NCBI GenBank assembly: GCA_036927565.1
Contig: JAYESD010000005.1
Span: 16,088,565-16,152,564, forward strand
DNA from: Tuctoria greenei
Lineage: Eukaryota > Streptophyta > Magnoliopsida > Poales > Poaceae
Length of the DNA: 64,000 nucleotides
Direction: 5' to 3'
Within the stretch, counting starts at the first letter, position 1, and every line of letters starts with the position of its first letter. The translations under genes were made by a program, and so were the position numbers. Below the pieces are notes generated by a model. That model had not been told where the DNA came from and made no database searches. It worked only from the letters and a program-made list of their open reading frames with translations. Positions 48,101-57,261 of the stretch are shown piece after piece.

Positions 48101-48376
48101 AGGGATTACGGTTACAATATGAACCGTATTCCTCTTCTTTGTGACAATGAGAGTGCCATTAAAATAGCCCACAATCCAGTTGAGCACTCTAGAACTAAAC
48201 ACATTGACATAAGACACCATTTCTTGAGAGACCATTCCATGAAAGGAGACATATCCATCTCTCATGTCAACACCCAAAAACAATTGGCCGACATATTCAC
48301 CAAGCCACTTGATGAAAAACGTTTTTGCGAACTCCGAAATGAGCTAAACATCCTTGATTCTCGGAGTGTGGCTTGA
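45140..48376 (+). CDS. Copia pol: protease, integrase, RT, RNase H (element C), one in-frame stop
   Basis: Order: protease (KWVLDSGCTNHMTEE, catalytic DSG); integrase zinc region (WHRRLAHVGMRNLQKL...CSACQAGKQ); DDE core (MDLFGPIAYISIGGNKY, IIDDFSRFTWVFFL, IRSDNGTEFKN, YSPQQNGVAERKN). A TGA at 46136-46138 then falls in frame, followed by the integrase end (RVFGSPCYILNKK, GFLLGYDSNTYAYRVF) and a 696-codon frame with RT (WVFRNKQDEHGVVTRNKARL, YQMDVKSAFLNG, catalytic IYVDDIIFGS) and RNase H (YSDADYAGCKVDRKST, AEAEYVAAGS, DIFTKPLDEKR). All catalytic motifs are present. One stop in over 1000 codons suggests a recent loss of function, or a sequence error. Confidence 0.92.
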
Positions 48377-49359
48377 AAAGTTGCATACCTGTATGATTGC
48401 TTCAAAATATTGATTGAATTGTGAAAATTTTTCCTCCCCATTTTTTCTCTCGAAAAACTATGTCAATTATTAGATCTTGATGAATTTTTGATCATAGTAT
48501 GATTGTTGTTTGCTTACTGATCAAATTCATCAGGATTATTTGAATTGTTTTGCCTCTCTACCCTCAATTATTGGACCTTCAAATATATATGAATGGTCTA
48601 TGCAATTCTCTCCTAGTGACCACGGACAAGTCCGTGGTTACCCGGACTAGTCCGCCATTGCAGACTAGTCCGCAGTGTGCCGGTTAGGCCGGACTAGTCC
48701 GACAGACCACGGACTAGTCCGATTTAGGTTTCTGGAGGACTTCGGACTAGTCCGGTCATGTCCGGACTTGTCCGATTTTTCGTGTCCATAACCCTAGCCG
48801 CCACCAAACCCTAATCTCTTCACCCCACACTCTCCTCCAAGCTTTCTCTCTCTTGCGCTCGAGCTCCCAAGGCGAATCCTTGATTCCTCCGTCGAAAAGC
48901 CTCAAACTTGGGCGGAGATTAAGCTTGAAGACTCGGGGATTGAAGTTAGCGGACAAGTCCGGCCTCCAACCCCCACATTTTCAAGCTTCCTTGGATTTCT
49001 TGGTAAATTTTCCTCAAACCCTAAGAAATCTCAAATTTCTTCATTGCTTATCGTTTGGCCTAGCATTCTTCACTAGTTGCATGTCCAGTTGATGTACTAT
49101 GTGTATGCTAGACTAGCTATTTCATTAGGGATCAATTTTTATCCAGTTTGCTAGGTTTTTGCAGATGAACACCGGACTAGTCCGGTCCAGGTACGGACAA
49201 GTCCGGTCCCCCGGACTAGTCCGTGCCTGAGCACCGGACAAGTCCGTTGTTTCTGAACCAAAACCTAATTCTTTAATTCCCTATTGCCTTCCATTGCCAT
49301 CTTACCTCACCAATACCTTGTATAACTTGTCTTTTCTCTTGATCACTCATTCTCAGATC
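48377..49359 (+). other. Leader between pol and ORF3 of element C
   Basis: No gene. Palindromic motif clusters lie at 48623-48781, 48951-48964 and 49168-49252. Between them is a CT-rich untranslated-leader-like part (CACTCTCCTCCAAGC). Just before the ORF3 ATG is CTTTTCTCTTGATCACTCAT followed by TCTCAG, a good plant 3' splice acceptor. A possible donor is GGTAAATT near 49001. Element A has the same layout. Confidence 0.65.
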
Positions 49360-50922
49360 ATGTCGAGCTCCGACAATGAAATCTCCGATTTCGAGGCTGA
49401 GTTGGACCACGAGGTGGCACCTCGGCCCTCGACGGGTCTTGGCAAGAAACGCCAAGAGAGACCCTCCGAGCCTGCTCCCTCACCTCCTCAGGTTCGGAGG
49501 AAGGTGTGTGTCAAGAAGGCCGCCTCCAAGGCTGCTCCTCCGTCAAGTGGCCCTCGCCAAGCTAAAGGGAAAGGCAAGGGGGTTGCCACAGGGCCTGTTG
49601 GGCCTCTAAAGCTGCATACTCCCAGAGAAGGGGTCCGGGACCCCAATGAGGAAAGATTCAATGGCAAGGGCAGCGATGTGGCCATGAAGCTGAGAAGTGT
49701 GGACTACTATGCAAGGCCCAAGCAAGCAGCTGATGGCAGATTTTGGTCAAATTTCCATGTTGACTTCTACAAGCTGGTCTACTTGCCGATGAAGACCCCG
49801 GTGGTGCGCAGTCAATGGATTGACTGGGCCCACCTTGAGAAGAGGAAATGTGCAGCTTTTGATGAAGTGATACAAGCTGCCGAGAGACATGGGCTGAAGG
49901 ATTTGTTTGCCTTCAGATATAATTGGAATGATGAAGTGATTGCACAATTCTATGCAACGTGCCACTTCTCAGGTGAAGACGAAGAAAGTGTGACTTGGAT
50001 GACTCATGGATCCAAGTATTCCATCACTCAAGAAGAGTTTGCCCGCCTGCTGCATCTTGACTCTGAGGGAGATGACCACCTCATTATCCACAACATTGGG
50101 GTCATTGAGAGGGATGGAATGCAGTTCATGTATGAGCCCACCTCCAAGTTTGTCCCTCCCTCCACAAAGAACATGAAGCCTTTCTTTGTGGTCCTCAACA
50201 GAGTCCTCAGGAAGACGATTGCTCCCAAGGATGGTGATGCAGGGAGTGTGCAAGGCTACCTCCGGACCCTGATGAAGGTCATCAGCAAGAAAAGGCAATT
50301 CGATGTTGCAGACTATATCTGGAATGATATGGTCAATATCTCAAGTACCCCCAACCGATCCTGTGGCTATGCCCCTTACTTGATGTTCATGATTGAGAAG
50401 GTCACAGGAATCGAGTTTGTGAAGGATGTGGAGCACACTCCACTGAGGCCTCAGAAGCCTCAGTCTGTGAGTGTCCAGGCTGCTCCATCGCCGGCCTCAA
50501 GCCCCGAGGTGCCGGCAAGGCAAGGAGAAGCTGCTAGGGCTACTCCTCCCTCCAGGGAAGCCCCTCAGAAAGGATCCGCCAGTGGGATCCTCAAGTACTT
50601 GGCTGCAATCTTCTCCTCCTGCAAGAAAACTGAAGTGAAGCTTCACAAGCTAAATCAAAAGAGGAAGGAGGACATGAGATACATAAAAGCCAATGTGAAG
50701 CAGCTGAGTGAGAAGCTGGAGATCAATCCAATTGGATCTCCAGTACTCTCTGAAGATTCTGATCCAAACATCACCGAGCTGAGCCCCTTGACTCCTTCCG
50801 AGCTTGCCTATTTTGGCATTGGGGGCTCGAGCAGCTCCGCTCCTCCTCCTACCTCTCAACCTCGTCAAGCCGAAAGCGATGAAGATGATGAAGACGACGA
50901 GAGGACTGACAGCGAAGAGTGA
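49360..50922 (+). CDS. Third ORF (ORF3) of element C, intact, 520 codons
   Basis: ATG 49360 is chosen because MSSSDNEISDFEAE matches the start of the A copy and sits just after a splice-acceptor-like TCTCAG; the frame itself is open from 49294. Layout: acidic/Ser start; basic, Pro/Ala-rich segment (about residues 25-95); globular core about 105-370 (GRFWSNFHVDFYKLVYLP, AAERHGLKDLFAFRYNWND, VIAQFYATCHFSGED, VTWMTHGSKYSITQEEFARLL, RKTIAPKDGDAGSVQGYL); low-complexity linker; helical, probably coiled-coil segment (TEVKLHKLNQKRKEDMRYIK); strongly acidic tail (DEDDEDDERTDSEE). I see no signal peptide or membrane segment, so it is not a typical envelope protein despite its env-like position. The core resembles the 'putative plant transposon protein' domain. 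Function unknown. Confidence 0.85.
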   Translation: MSSSDNEISDFEAELDHEVAPRPSTGLGKKRQERPSEPAPSPPQVRRKVCVKKAASKAAPPSSGPRQAKGKGKGVATGPVGPLKLHTPREGVRDPNEERFNGKGSDVAMKLRSVDYYARPKQAADGRFWSNFHVDFYKLVYLPMKTPVVRSQWIDWAHLEKRKCAAFDEVIQAAERHGLKDLFAFRYNWNDEVIAQFYATCHFSGEDEESVTWMTHGSKYSITQEEFARLLHLDSEGDDHLIIHNIGVIERDGMQFMYEPTSKFVPPSTKNMKPFFVVLNRVLRKTIAPKDGDAGSVQGYLRTLMKVISKKRQFDVADYIWNDMVNISSTPNRSCGYAPYLMFMIEKVTGIEFVKDVEHTPLRPQKPQSVSVQAAPSPASSPEVPARQGEAARATPPSREAPQKGSASGILKYLAAIFSSCKKTEVKLHKLNQKRKEDMRYIKANVKQLSEKLEINPIGSPVLSEDSDPNITELSPLTPSELAYFGIGGSSSSAPPPTSQPRQAESDEDDEDDERTDSEE

Positions 50923-51380
50923 AGCCCTAGGATCTTCCTCTCTCTCTCTTTTTGGTGTCTTGATGCCAAAGGGGGAGAGATTGAGGGGGAGTCTCTAGTC
51001 TAAGCTTTAGCTGAATAGGATGCGAGGAGAGAGCTCTCTATGTTTTTTAATTGTGATTGTATTTGCTTAACTCTCTTTTCATATCATGTTTGGTCCTGTG
51101 ATGAATTGCTCAATTAATTTGCAAGTGTGTGATGAAATCTGAGCTTTTGCTCCTGAAGTGCCATATTCACTTGATATTAGTTGGTAAATGAAAATTCTGT
51201 CATTCTTAATGCAATCATGCTCTTAGTATGCATCCCACCATAAAGAATGCACATATGAATAATTATCTTGTTGCCTGATGCATTTTTGAGTCATATGTGC
51301 ATACTTTATGAAAATCTCATTTTATACCTCATTTTGTGAAATCTCAATTGGTTGTCATCAATCACCAAAAAGGGGGAGAT
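50923..51380 (+). other. 3' untranslated region and polypurine tracts of element C
   Basis: No gene. AAAGGGGGAGAGATTGAGGG at about 50968 is an internal purine tract; AAAAAGGGGGAGAT (51367-51380) abuts the LTR start and is the likely primer for plus-strand synthesis. The rest is A/T-rich. Confidence 0.8.
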
Positions 51381-52530
51381 TGAAAGTGCATCTAGGACTC
51401 CCTTGTGGGTTTTGGATGATTTATGACAAGCAATTGGGATCCTAATTCTTTTGTTGAGATGAATGCAGGAAAATGATGAAAAATGAGCAAAATGCCAAAA
51501 AGAGGGAAATTAAGAAGGAGAAGGAATTTGAGCTCAAGAAGAAGAAATTAGTTGTTTAGTATGTATGGAGTGTGTTAAGGAAACACACCCAAGAGCTCAA
51601 TCTCACTTAATCACACACACACAATGCACAAAACTATACAGGACCGGACTAGCCCGATATCAACCGAACTAGTCCGATATCACATTCTGCACAAGATCGG
51701 ACAAGTCCGGTCTCCACCGGACTAGTCCGATATCTTTCTGTTCCACTTCGGACTAGTCCTCCCCAGTGCGGACTAGTCCTCAACACAATGCACAAGTCAC
51801 TAGATCGGACAAGTCCGGTCACCACCGGACTAGTCCGATTCCCTTTCTGATCCACTTCGGACAAGTCCGGTGACTACACGGACTAGTCCGATTTACACTC
51901 TGATCTAAATCGGACAAGTCCTCCAAGTGCGGACTTGTCGTTCTAAACACTTAGGGTTTCACAGGTCCGGACAAGTCCGCACTTGGAGGACTTGTCCGAT
52001 TTAGATCAGAGTGTAAATCGGACTAGTCCGTGTAGTCACCGGACTTGTCCGAAGTGGATCAGAAAGGGAATCGGACTAGTCCGGTGGTGACCGGACTTGT
52101 CCGATCTAGTGACTTGTGCATTGTGTTGAGGACTAGTCCGCACTGGGGAGGACTAGTCCGAAGTGGAACAGAAAGATATCGGACTAGTCCGGTGGAGACC
52201 GGACTTGTCCGATCTTGTGCAGAATGTGATATCGGACTAGTCCGGTTGATATCGGGCTAGTCCGGTCCTGTATAGTTTTGTGCATTGTGTGTGTGTGTGA
52301 TTAAGTGAGATTGAGCTCTTGGGTGTGTTTCCTTAACACACTCCATACATACTAAACAACTAATTTCTTCATCTTGAGCTCAAATTCCTTCTCCTTCTTA
52401 ATTTCCCTCTTTTTGGCATTTTGCTCATTTTTCATTATTTTCCTGCATTCATCTCAACAAAAGAATTAGGATCCCAATTGCTTGTCATAAATCATCCAAA
52501 ACCCACAAGGGAGTCCTAGATGCACTTTCA
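51381..52530. repeat. 3' terminal palindrome of Copia C (U3 and inverted U3)
   Basis: The left arm 51381-51939 is the first 559 bp of the LTR in plus orientation (TGAAAGTGCATCTAGG). The right arm 51970-52530 is its reverse complement, ending ATGCACTTTCA. The loop is 30 nt (51940-51969). The arms agree almost base for base. The R and U5 parts of an LTR are missing here, so this copy has no promoter TATA box or normal LTR end. Confidence 0.93.
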
Positions 52531-52630
52531 TAGTAGCTCCTTGGGCAGGTCCTTGTCCATTGTTGTTCTGAGGTCCTCCATGGTTCCCCTCCTCATCATT
52601 AGCATCCCTCTGGTTGCGAGTCCTCACCAT
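52531..52630 (-). pseudogene. Start of Gypsy D gag, right of the Copia C insertion
   Basis: ATG at 52628-52630 (minus strand) opens MVRTRNQRDANDEEGNHGG, matching E2 and E1 gag starts. It runs into the TAGTA duplication at 52531-52535 and continues at 40712. Confidence 0.9.
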
Positions 52631-52896
52631 CTGGAGAAAAGCAATAGATAAGAATTAGAAAATGCCCCCAACTATATGTATCAAGGGATATGAAACTAGA
52701 CAGCTAGCCACACTAGCCTAGGTGGACATGGCAATGCTAAGGCATCCCAAAATCCTCTATTAAGCACACAAGCAAACAATATATATATATATAGCAAACG
52801 GCACACCAAGCAATTCCTGAGTGCTCCTATGTGCTCTAAAGTGTCCATTCTATATAGGCTGCATCCTACGGTCAACCTGTGGCTCTGATACCAATC
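52631..52896 (-). other. Leader and primer-binding site of Gypsy D
   Basis: GGCTCTGATACCAAT (about 52881-52895) is the reverse complement of the initiator-Met primer-binding site. The leader is collinear with those of E1 and E2; a short (TA)n run lies near 52780. No gene. Confidence 0.88.
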
Positions 52897-55682
52897 TATG
52901 ACGCCCGGTTCCGGAAAAGAAACAAGCTAATGCATATGTGTGCCCAGGATGTTCAACACACATACACGAGTGCATCACAAAAGAGTATACAAAAAATTAC
53001 CACAGAACAAGATTAATTAACCAAATTTTATTAAATAAAACATATTATCCTCAAATACAAGCTCTAATGAATATTAATGACAAGTTCAACTAATGCAGCG
53101 GAAATACTCTAATTAAGCAAACTAAACAGCTAGGCAGCATAAGCAATAGGGTATAGCGCAACTCCAATCAACACCACAGGCAAAGCTGACGGTATACACG
53201 GCCTAGAACTCCGCATTATCGCCATTAAACTCTCAATCCTGACCTGCAACTGTTGGGGGGGATTGCAAGAGTGAGTACATGTCGTACTCAGCAAGTGTGG
53301 AAAGTATGACATGTGGCTGATTCAAATGACGATAATAATAATGATCAAGTGCTGTAAAGTATATTAAAACATTTGAAAAGCAATATATTACATGTATGTG
53401 AATAAACCCATCATAATCATAAGTAATATCATAACACCAGTCTGAATTCACTACCATCATCAATAGTTCCAGATTTCACCATTGCCAACAATCATATTCA
53501 ATACCAGAAATTAATCCATAATCAACCATAACCATTACCAAACCATAACCATAACCATTCCAATACCGAGTTCCCTCTAATCATGGAAGTTGTCCAGGTG
53601 CTCATAACCGGGAGCACGGCTATCATGATAGTTTTAATAATCTGCAGAGTTTGTACCACTTTACCCACGTGTTTGTGATTTCATCACCTTTCGATGACTA
53701 GAACCTCTATTATGTCGTCTCACACTTCCGTCGGTGTGTGGACAAGAGATCACAAAATAGCCTTTACAAAGGGATTACTAGCCTATTTAGACCCCACTGA
53801 GGTTTCACCAGTGGCGATGTCTCCCACATAGCACATCTTCGACCAAGGGCCCCCTCTTGAGCCATTTGGATCCCAGGGTAGTCCCACCAATCATCAACAA
53901 AACCAATCCGGCTATCCCTTCCCCGAGCATCCCTAATGGTCCAAATAGCACTGGCAAAGCCCTAATTAATCAGCTACGCCACACCCATACTTGGCCTCGT
54001 GGTGGCACTGTAATCCTGGCTTATTCTCGCATGAACCGGTCCTTAGATCTAAAGCAAGCAAACCACCATACGTCCAACCCATCCACATACCAGGCTTGCT
54101 GAGATCACCCATCATTTTAACCAGTTTATGTTAACCATAGTATCATTGATGCATAATTAAATGTATAGTGTTGTTGTCCCATCCCAATTAATTAAGCGAT
54201 GCAAAAGGTAAAAAGCCATTCCCGACTCTCTACCATAAATTCCAGGTGACAAGGGTGGTTTAACAAATCTAGTAAACTTCCTACCATAGGATTCCCATCA
54301 AATTGACACAAGCATGTAGTTTGCAAACAAAACATTTATTTTAAAACAGGATCAATATGCTTCAAGGACACTTGCCTTGCTCTTGCTGTTGATTAGGGTC
54401 AAAGCCTTCAACTCTTGGTGCTGGAGATCCTCCGCGGCACTCTCTAGCGCAAATACGTCTAATCCACACAATAAACATACAAGACAAGAAACACAATCAA
54501 AGAGTGCACAAATATTACTCAATATGACATGACATGCATGATTAATGCAAATGCAAGGTAGAACTTGTTAATAGATTGCTTTTAATGATCACTAACTAGT
54601 TCTAATAGATTTTAACAAGTTTATACAGGTTTGGAGTTGATTAGATCAAATTTTAGAATCAATTCAACACAATTTAACTAGGAAGATCGGACTAGTCCGC
54701 TAGGGACTGGACAAGTCTGCACTCTACGAGATAAGCAGATTAGGGTTTTCTAGATCGATGTGAATTTGGAGATTAGGGGTTGAGTTCACGTAGGGAAAAG
54801 AGAATGGAAGGTATACCAGGTGTTTAGGACTCCAATGGATCAAGAAACTTGGAGGTAACACTTGGATCTTGGTGATCTAGGGTTGGTGATGAACTTGGAG
54901 ATAAATTGGTGATGAAGAATGAAAGCTTGGTGGAGATCATGATCCTCCTTCGTTTCCTCCTCTTCTTCTTCTTGCTTGGGATCTCCTCCTCCCTCCTTGA
55001 TGGTGGCTCTCCACGAACTAGGGTTTGTGTGGGGTGGAAAAGTGGCAAATAGATGTCAAACAAAGGGGTGGGGTTGTTTATATAGAGGTAGAGGCTAGGG
55101 TTAGATGGATTTCAAGTTTGAAAGGAGTAGGGGCCGGTTTGGAGTCCCAAATGGGCTCTAAAAGAGTTAGGCACGACGTCCGTAGGACTACTTAACGTGA
55201 AAACCAAGAAACAAGTCATAAAATAAAAGATCAACTCGGAGTCACGAAATATCAGACAAGTACGGAAAGGACCGGACTAGTCCGAAGTTGTCCAGAGAGA
55301 AAATCGGACAAGTCTGGCCTAAAATCGGACAAGTCCGACATTAGTCAGAGAGGAGACAAGTCTGCTGGAACACCGGACTAGTCCGAAAAAGTCCTAGGAC
55401 TTAGCAATTTTTCAAGGACTCTTGGAATATCAGACTAGTCTGCACAAAAATGTTTCCAGAGGCAAAATCGGACTAGTCCGCAGCAAAAACGGACAAGTCC
55501 GTTTTTAGTCAGAGAGAAATCGGACTAGTCCTCAGTAAAATCGTACTAGTCCGCACTTTCCTGCATTTTAAGTGCGGTTTTGTTCCAAATCAATTTTAAA
55601 CTCATTCCTCTTTATGTGGATTAATGTCAAACATGTATATGAGTGTATGTAGGGCATGATGCATGAAAATGAGGGTGTTACA
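52897..55682 (-). repeat. 5' LTR of Gypsy D
   Basis: On the minus strand TGTAACACCCTC...GGGCGTCATA (terminal CA changed to TA). It contains a motif array (55250-55560), a TATA box (rc of TTTATATAGAGG at about 55077) and a motif pair at 54686-54722. It is similar along its length to the partner at 33432. Confidence 0.92.
55250..55560 (-). promoter_or_regulatory. Palindromic motif array in the D 5' LTR
   Basis: Copies such as CCGGACTAGTCCGA at about 55271, ATCGGACAAGTCCGAC at about 55325, TCGGACTAGTCCGC at about 55468 and CGGACAAGTCCG at about 55490. One motif group present in the other D LTR (near 36000) is shortened here. Confidence 0.8.
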
Positions 55683-57200
55683 GTAAAGCATTATTCAATA
55701 TTGAAATTTCATTCATAGCATCTTTTAGTTTCTTTTCAAGATCAGCACAACTAGAACAATGCAAATCAGTTGTAGAACAAGAATCATCTTTTAAGTTTCC
55801 AATGTCAAGTGCATCAAGCTTTTTGTTCTTTTCAATTTCAAGTTCAAGTCTATCTAGAGTGGAGGAGTGTGCAGTTCTTAGTGTGGACAATTGTTCATAG
55901 ATTAAATCACATGAGGGACAAGAATCATCCCTAGGAATCAAGGTTTCAAACGGTTGATTTCAGATTCTAGTGATTCAATTTTAGCAGCATTATCCCTAAG
56001 CTTTTTGTCCTTTTTCTTAACAATAATAGTTGCACGAGAAATTGCATCACACATTTCATTACTGGTAGAACATACCTCACCGTCATCACTGTTGTGTTCT
56101 GCATCCTCCTGACTTGATCTTGATTTTGTTTTGCCCGCCATGAAGCATAAGTTGGCCAGATCGTCATCATCTTCATCACTTTCAAAGTCTACATCACTTG
56201 AACTGAGCTCTTGAAGTGCGGTGATGAACCTGTTAATCATCTTGCATCATATGGTACCCTTCTTTTTCTTGTTTGGATTTCCAGAGGTGGTCTTGACCTT
56301 GTTCTGTTTTTCTTCACGGGTAGTAGGACCTGAAAGGTTAGGGCATTCTGTATGAAAGTGTCCTATCTTACCACATTCCAAACAGCGTTGAGGTCCAGAG
56401 CTTCCTCTCCTTCTAGTTCTCACATTTTGCAATGCTTTTGAGAATCTAGTAGAGATGAGTGCTAACTCCTCTTCTGGAAATTCCTCGATCTGCTCCATGG
56501 TTAGTGAGGACAATAAAGCAAGAGTATTGCAAGATGATGATTGGCCGGAGCTAGACATATCACGTTGTGAAACGAATGCAATAGAATTATTTGGATTCTT
56601 ACGTGATAAAATGTCAATTTCATGAGTTTTTAGTTTAGAATAAAGCACATCTAATGTAAGAGAACTCATGACAGTTGATTCACAAATAGATGTTACGTTC
56701 ATCTCCCAGGTTGACATGTCTAACGCACTAAGAATTTGCCAAGCATTTTCAGCATCAGAAAAGTTAACATTGACACTACGTAAGTTGCTGAGAATTTTAT
56801 TGAAGCGAGCAAAGAGGTCATCGATAGACTCACCGGGTTGCATCTCAAAACACATATATTCCTTTTTGAACATATCTTGTTTTACCTCCTTGATTGTGTT
56901 GGAGCCTTCATGATAATCATAGAGAGCTCTCCAAACATCGTATGCTGATCAGAAGTGCGCGACACGATCAAAGTCGCTTTGAGTGAGTCCCTGTATGATC
57001 AAGTTGTGAGCCTTGTTGTTGTTGTCGACGTCCCATAGGTTCGTAGCCGTAACTTGATCGTTTGGTGGCACTTCGTAAGGCTTGTACACCTTATCCCATA
57101 TTGCGAAGCCTTGTGCCTGGATAAAAGCCTCCATGCATGCCTTCCAAATCTGAAAATCAATACCACTAAACACACAAGGTTTGGCAGAGTATTTCTCCAT
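55683..57200 (-). pseudogene. Copia gag (element F)
   Basis: Starts at 57200 (MEKYSAKPCVFSGIDFQIWK). The first frame runs to a TGA at 56949, then 56873-56247 with the gag core (FKKEYMCFEMQPGESIDDLFARF, ILSALDMSTWEMNVTSI, LKTHEIDIL) and zinc knuckle CLECGKIGHFHTECPN (about 56340-56390). After another TGA near 56244, 56240-55938 is acidic (FESDEDDDDLANLCFMAG). A frameshift near 55940 leads to a coiled-coil-like end (ADLEKKLKDAMNEISIL). Gypsy D interrupts it at 55682. Similar order to SIRE gag but clearly diverged from C and G. Confidence 0.88.
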
Positions 57201-57242
57201 GATGATTAGTCAAAACACGTGCAACTCACAAAGATTATAGCA

Positions 57243-57261
57243 CTGTGGATCTGATACCAAT
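57243..57261 (-). other. Primer-binding site of Copia F
   Basis: On the minus strand ATTGGTATCAGATCCACAG follows the LTR end ...TCCTACA; TGGTATCAGA matches initiator-Met tRNA, with divergence after that. Confidence 0.82.

Larger units (their letters stand above)
40713..52530 (+). mobile_element. Element C: SIRE/Maximus-type Ty1/Copia with inverted, fold-back LTR ends
   Basis: Flanked by a perfect 5-bp duplication TAGTA (40708-40712 and 52531-52535) within the gag of Gypsy D, whose frame rejoins when one copy is removed. Coding regions (gag, pol, ORF3) are on the plus strand. The outer ends read TGAATGTAGG (the reverse of an LTR 3' end) and ATGCACTTTCA (the reverse of an LTR 5' start), so the borders are those of a minus-strand element. 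Each end is an inverted repeat. This is the youngest and best-preserved element of the nest. Confidence 0.93.
33432..55682 (-). mobile_element. Element D: Tekay/Del-type Gypsy, minus strand, split by Copia C
   Basis: LTRs at 33432-36246 and 52897-55682 (2815 and 2786 bp) are in the same orientation. Flanking 5-mers are ATAAA (33427-33431) and GTAAA (55683-55687), a target duplication with one change. It is inserted in the Copia F polyprotein. The internal region runs on the minus strand from the primer-binding site near 52890 to the polypurine tract at 36247. Copia C sits in gag with a perfect duplication. Confidence 0.93.

Noticed and set aside
49360..50922. ORF3 as a true retroviral envelope gene
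   Set aside because: No signal peptide, membrane segment or glycosylation-rich surface domain is visible; only the position is env-like.
41796..52260. Near-identical 71-residue frames (41796, 51649, 52045) rich in RTSP and GLVR
   Set aside because: Translation of the palindromic motif array, open by chance because the motif has no stop in this frame; not a protein family.
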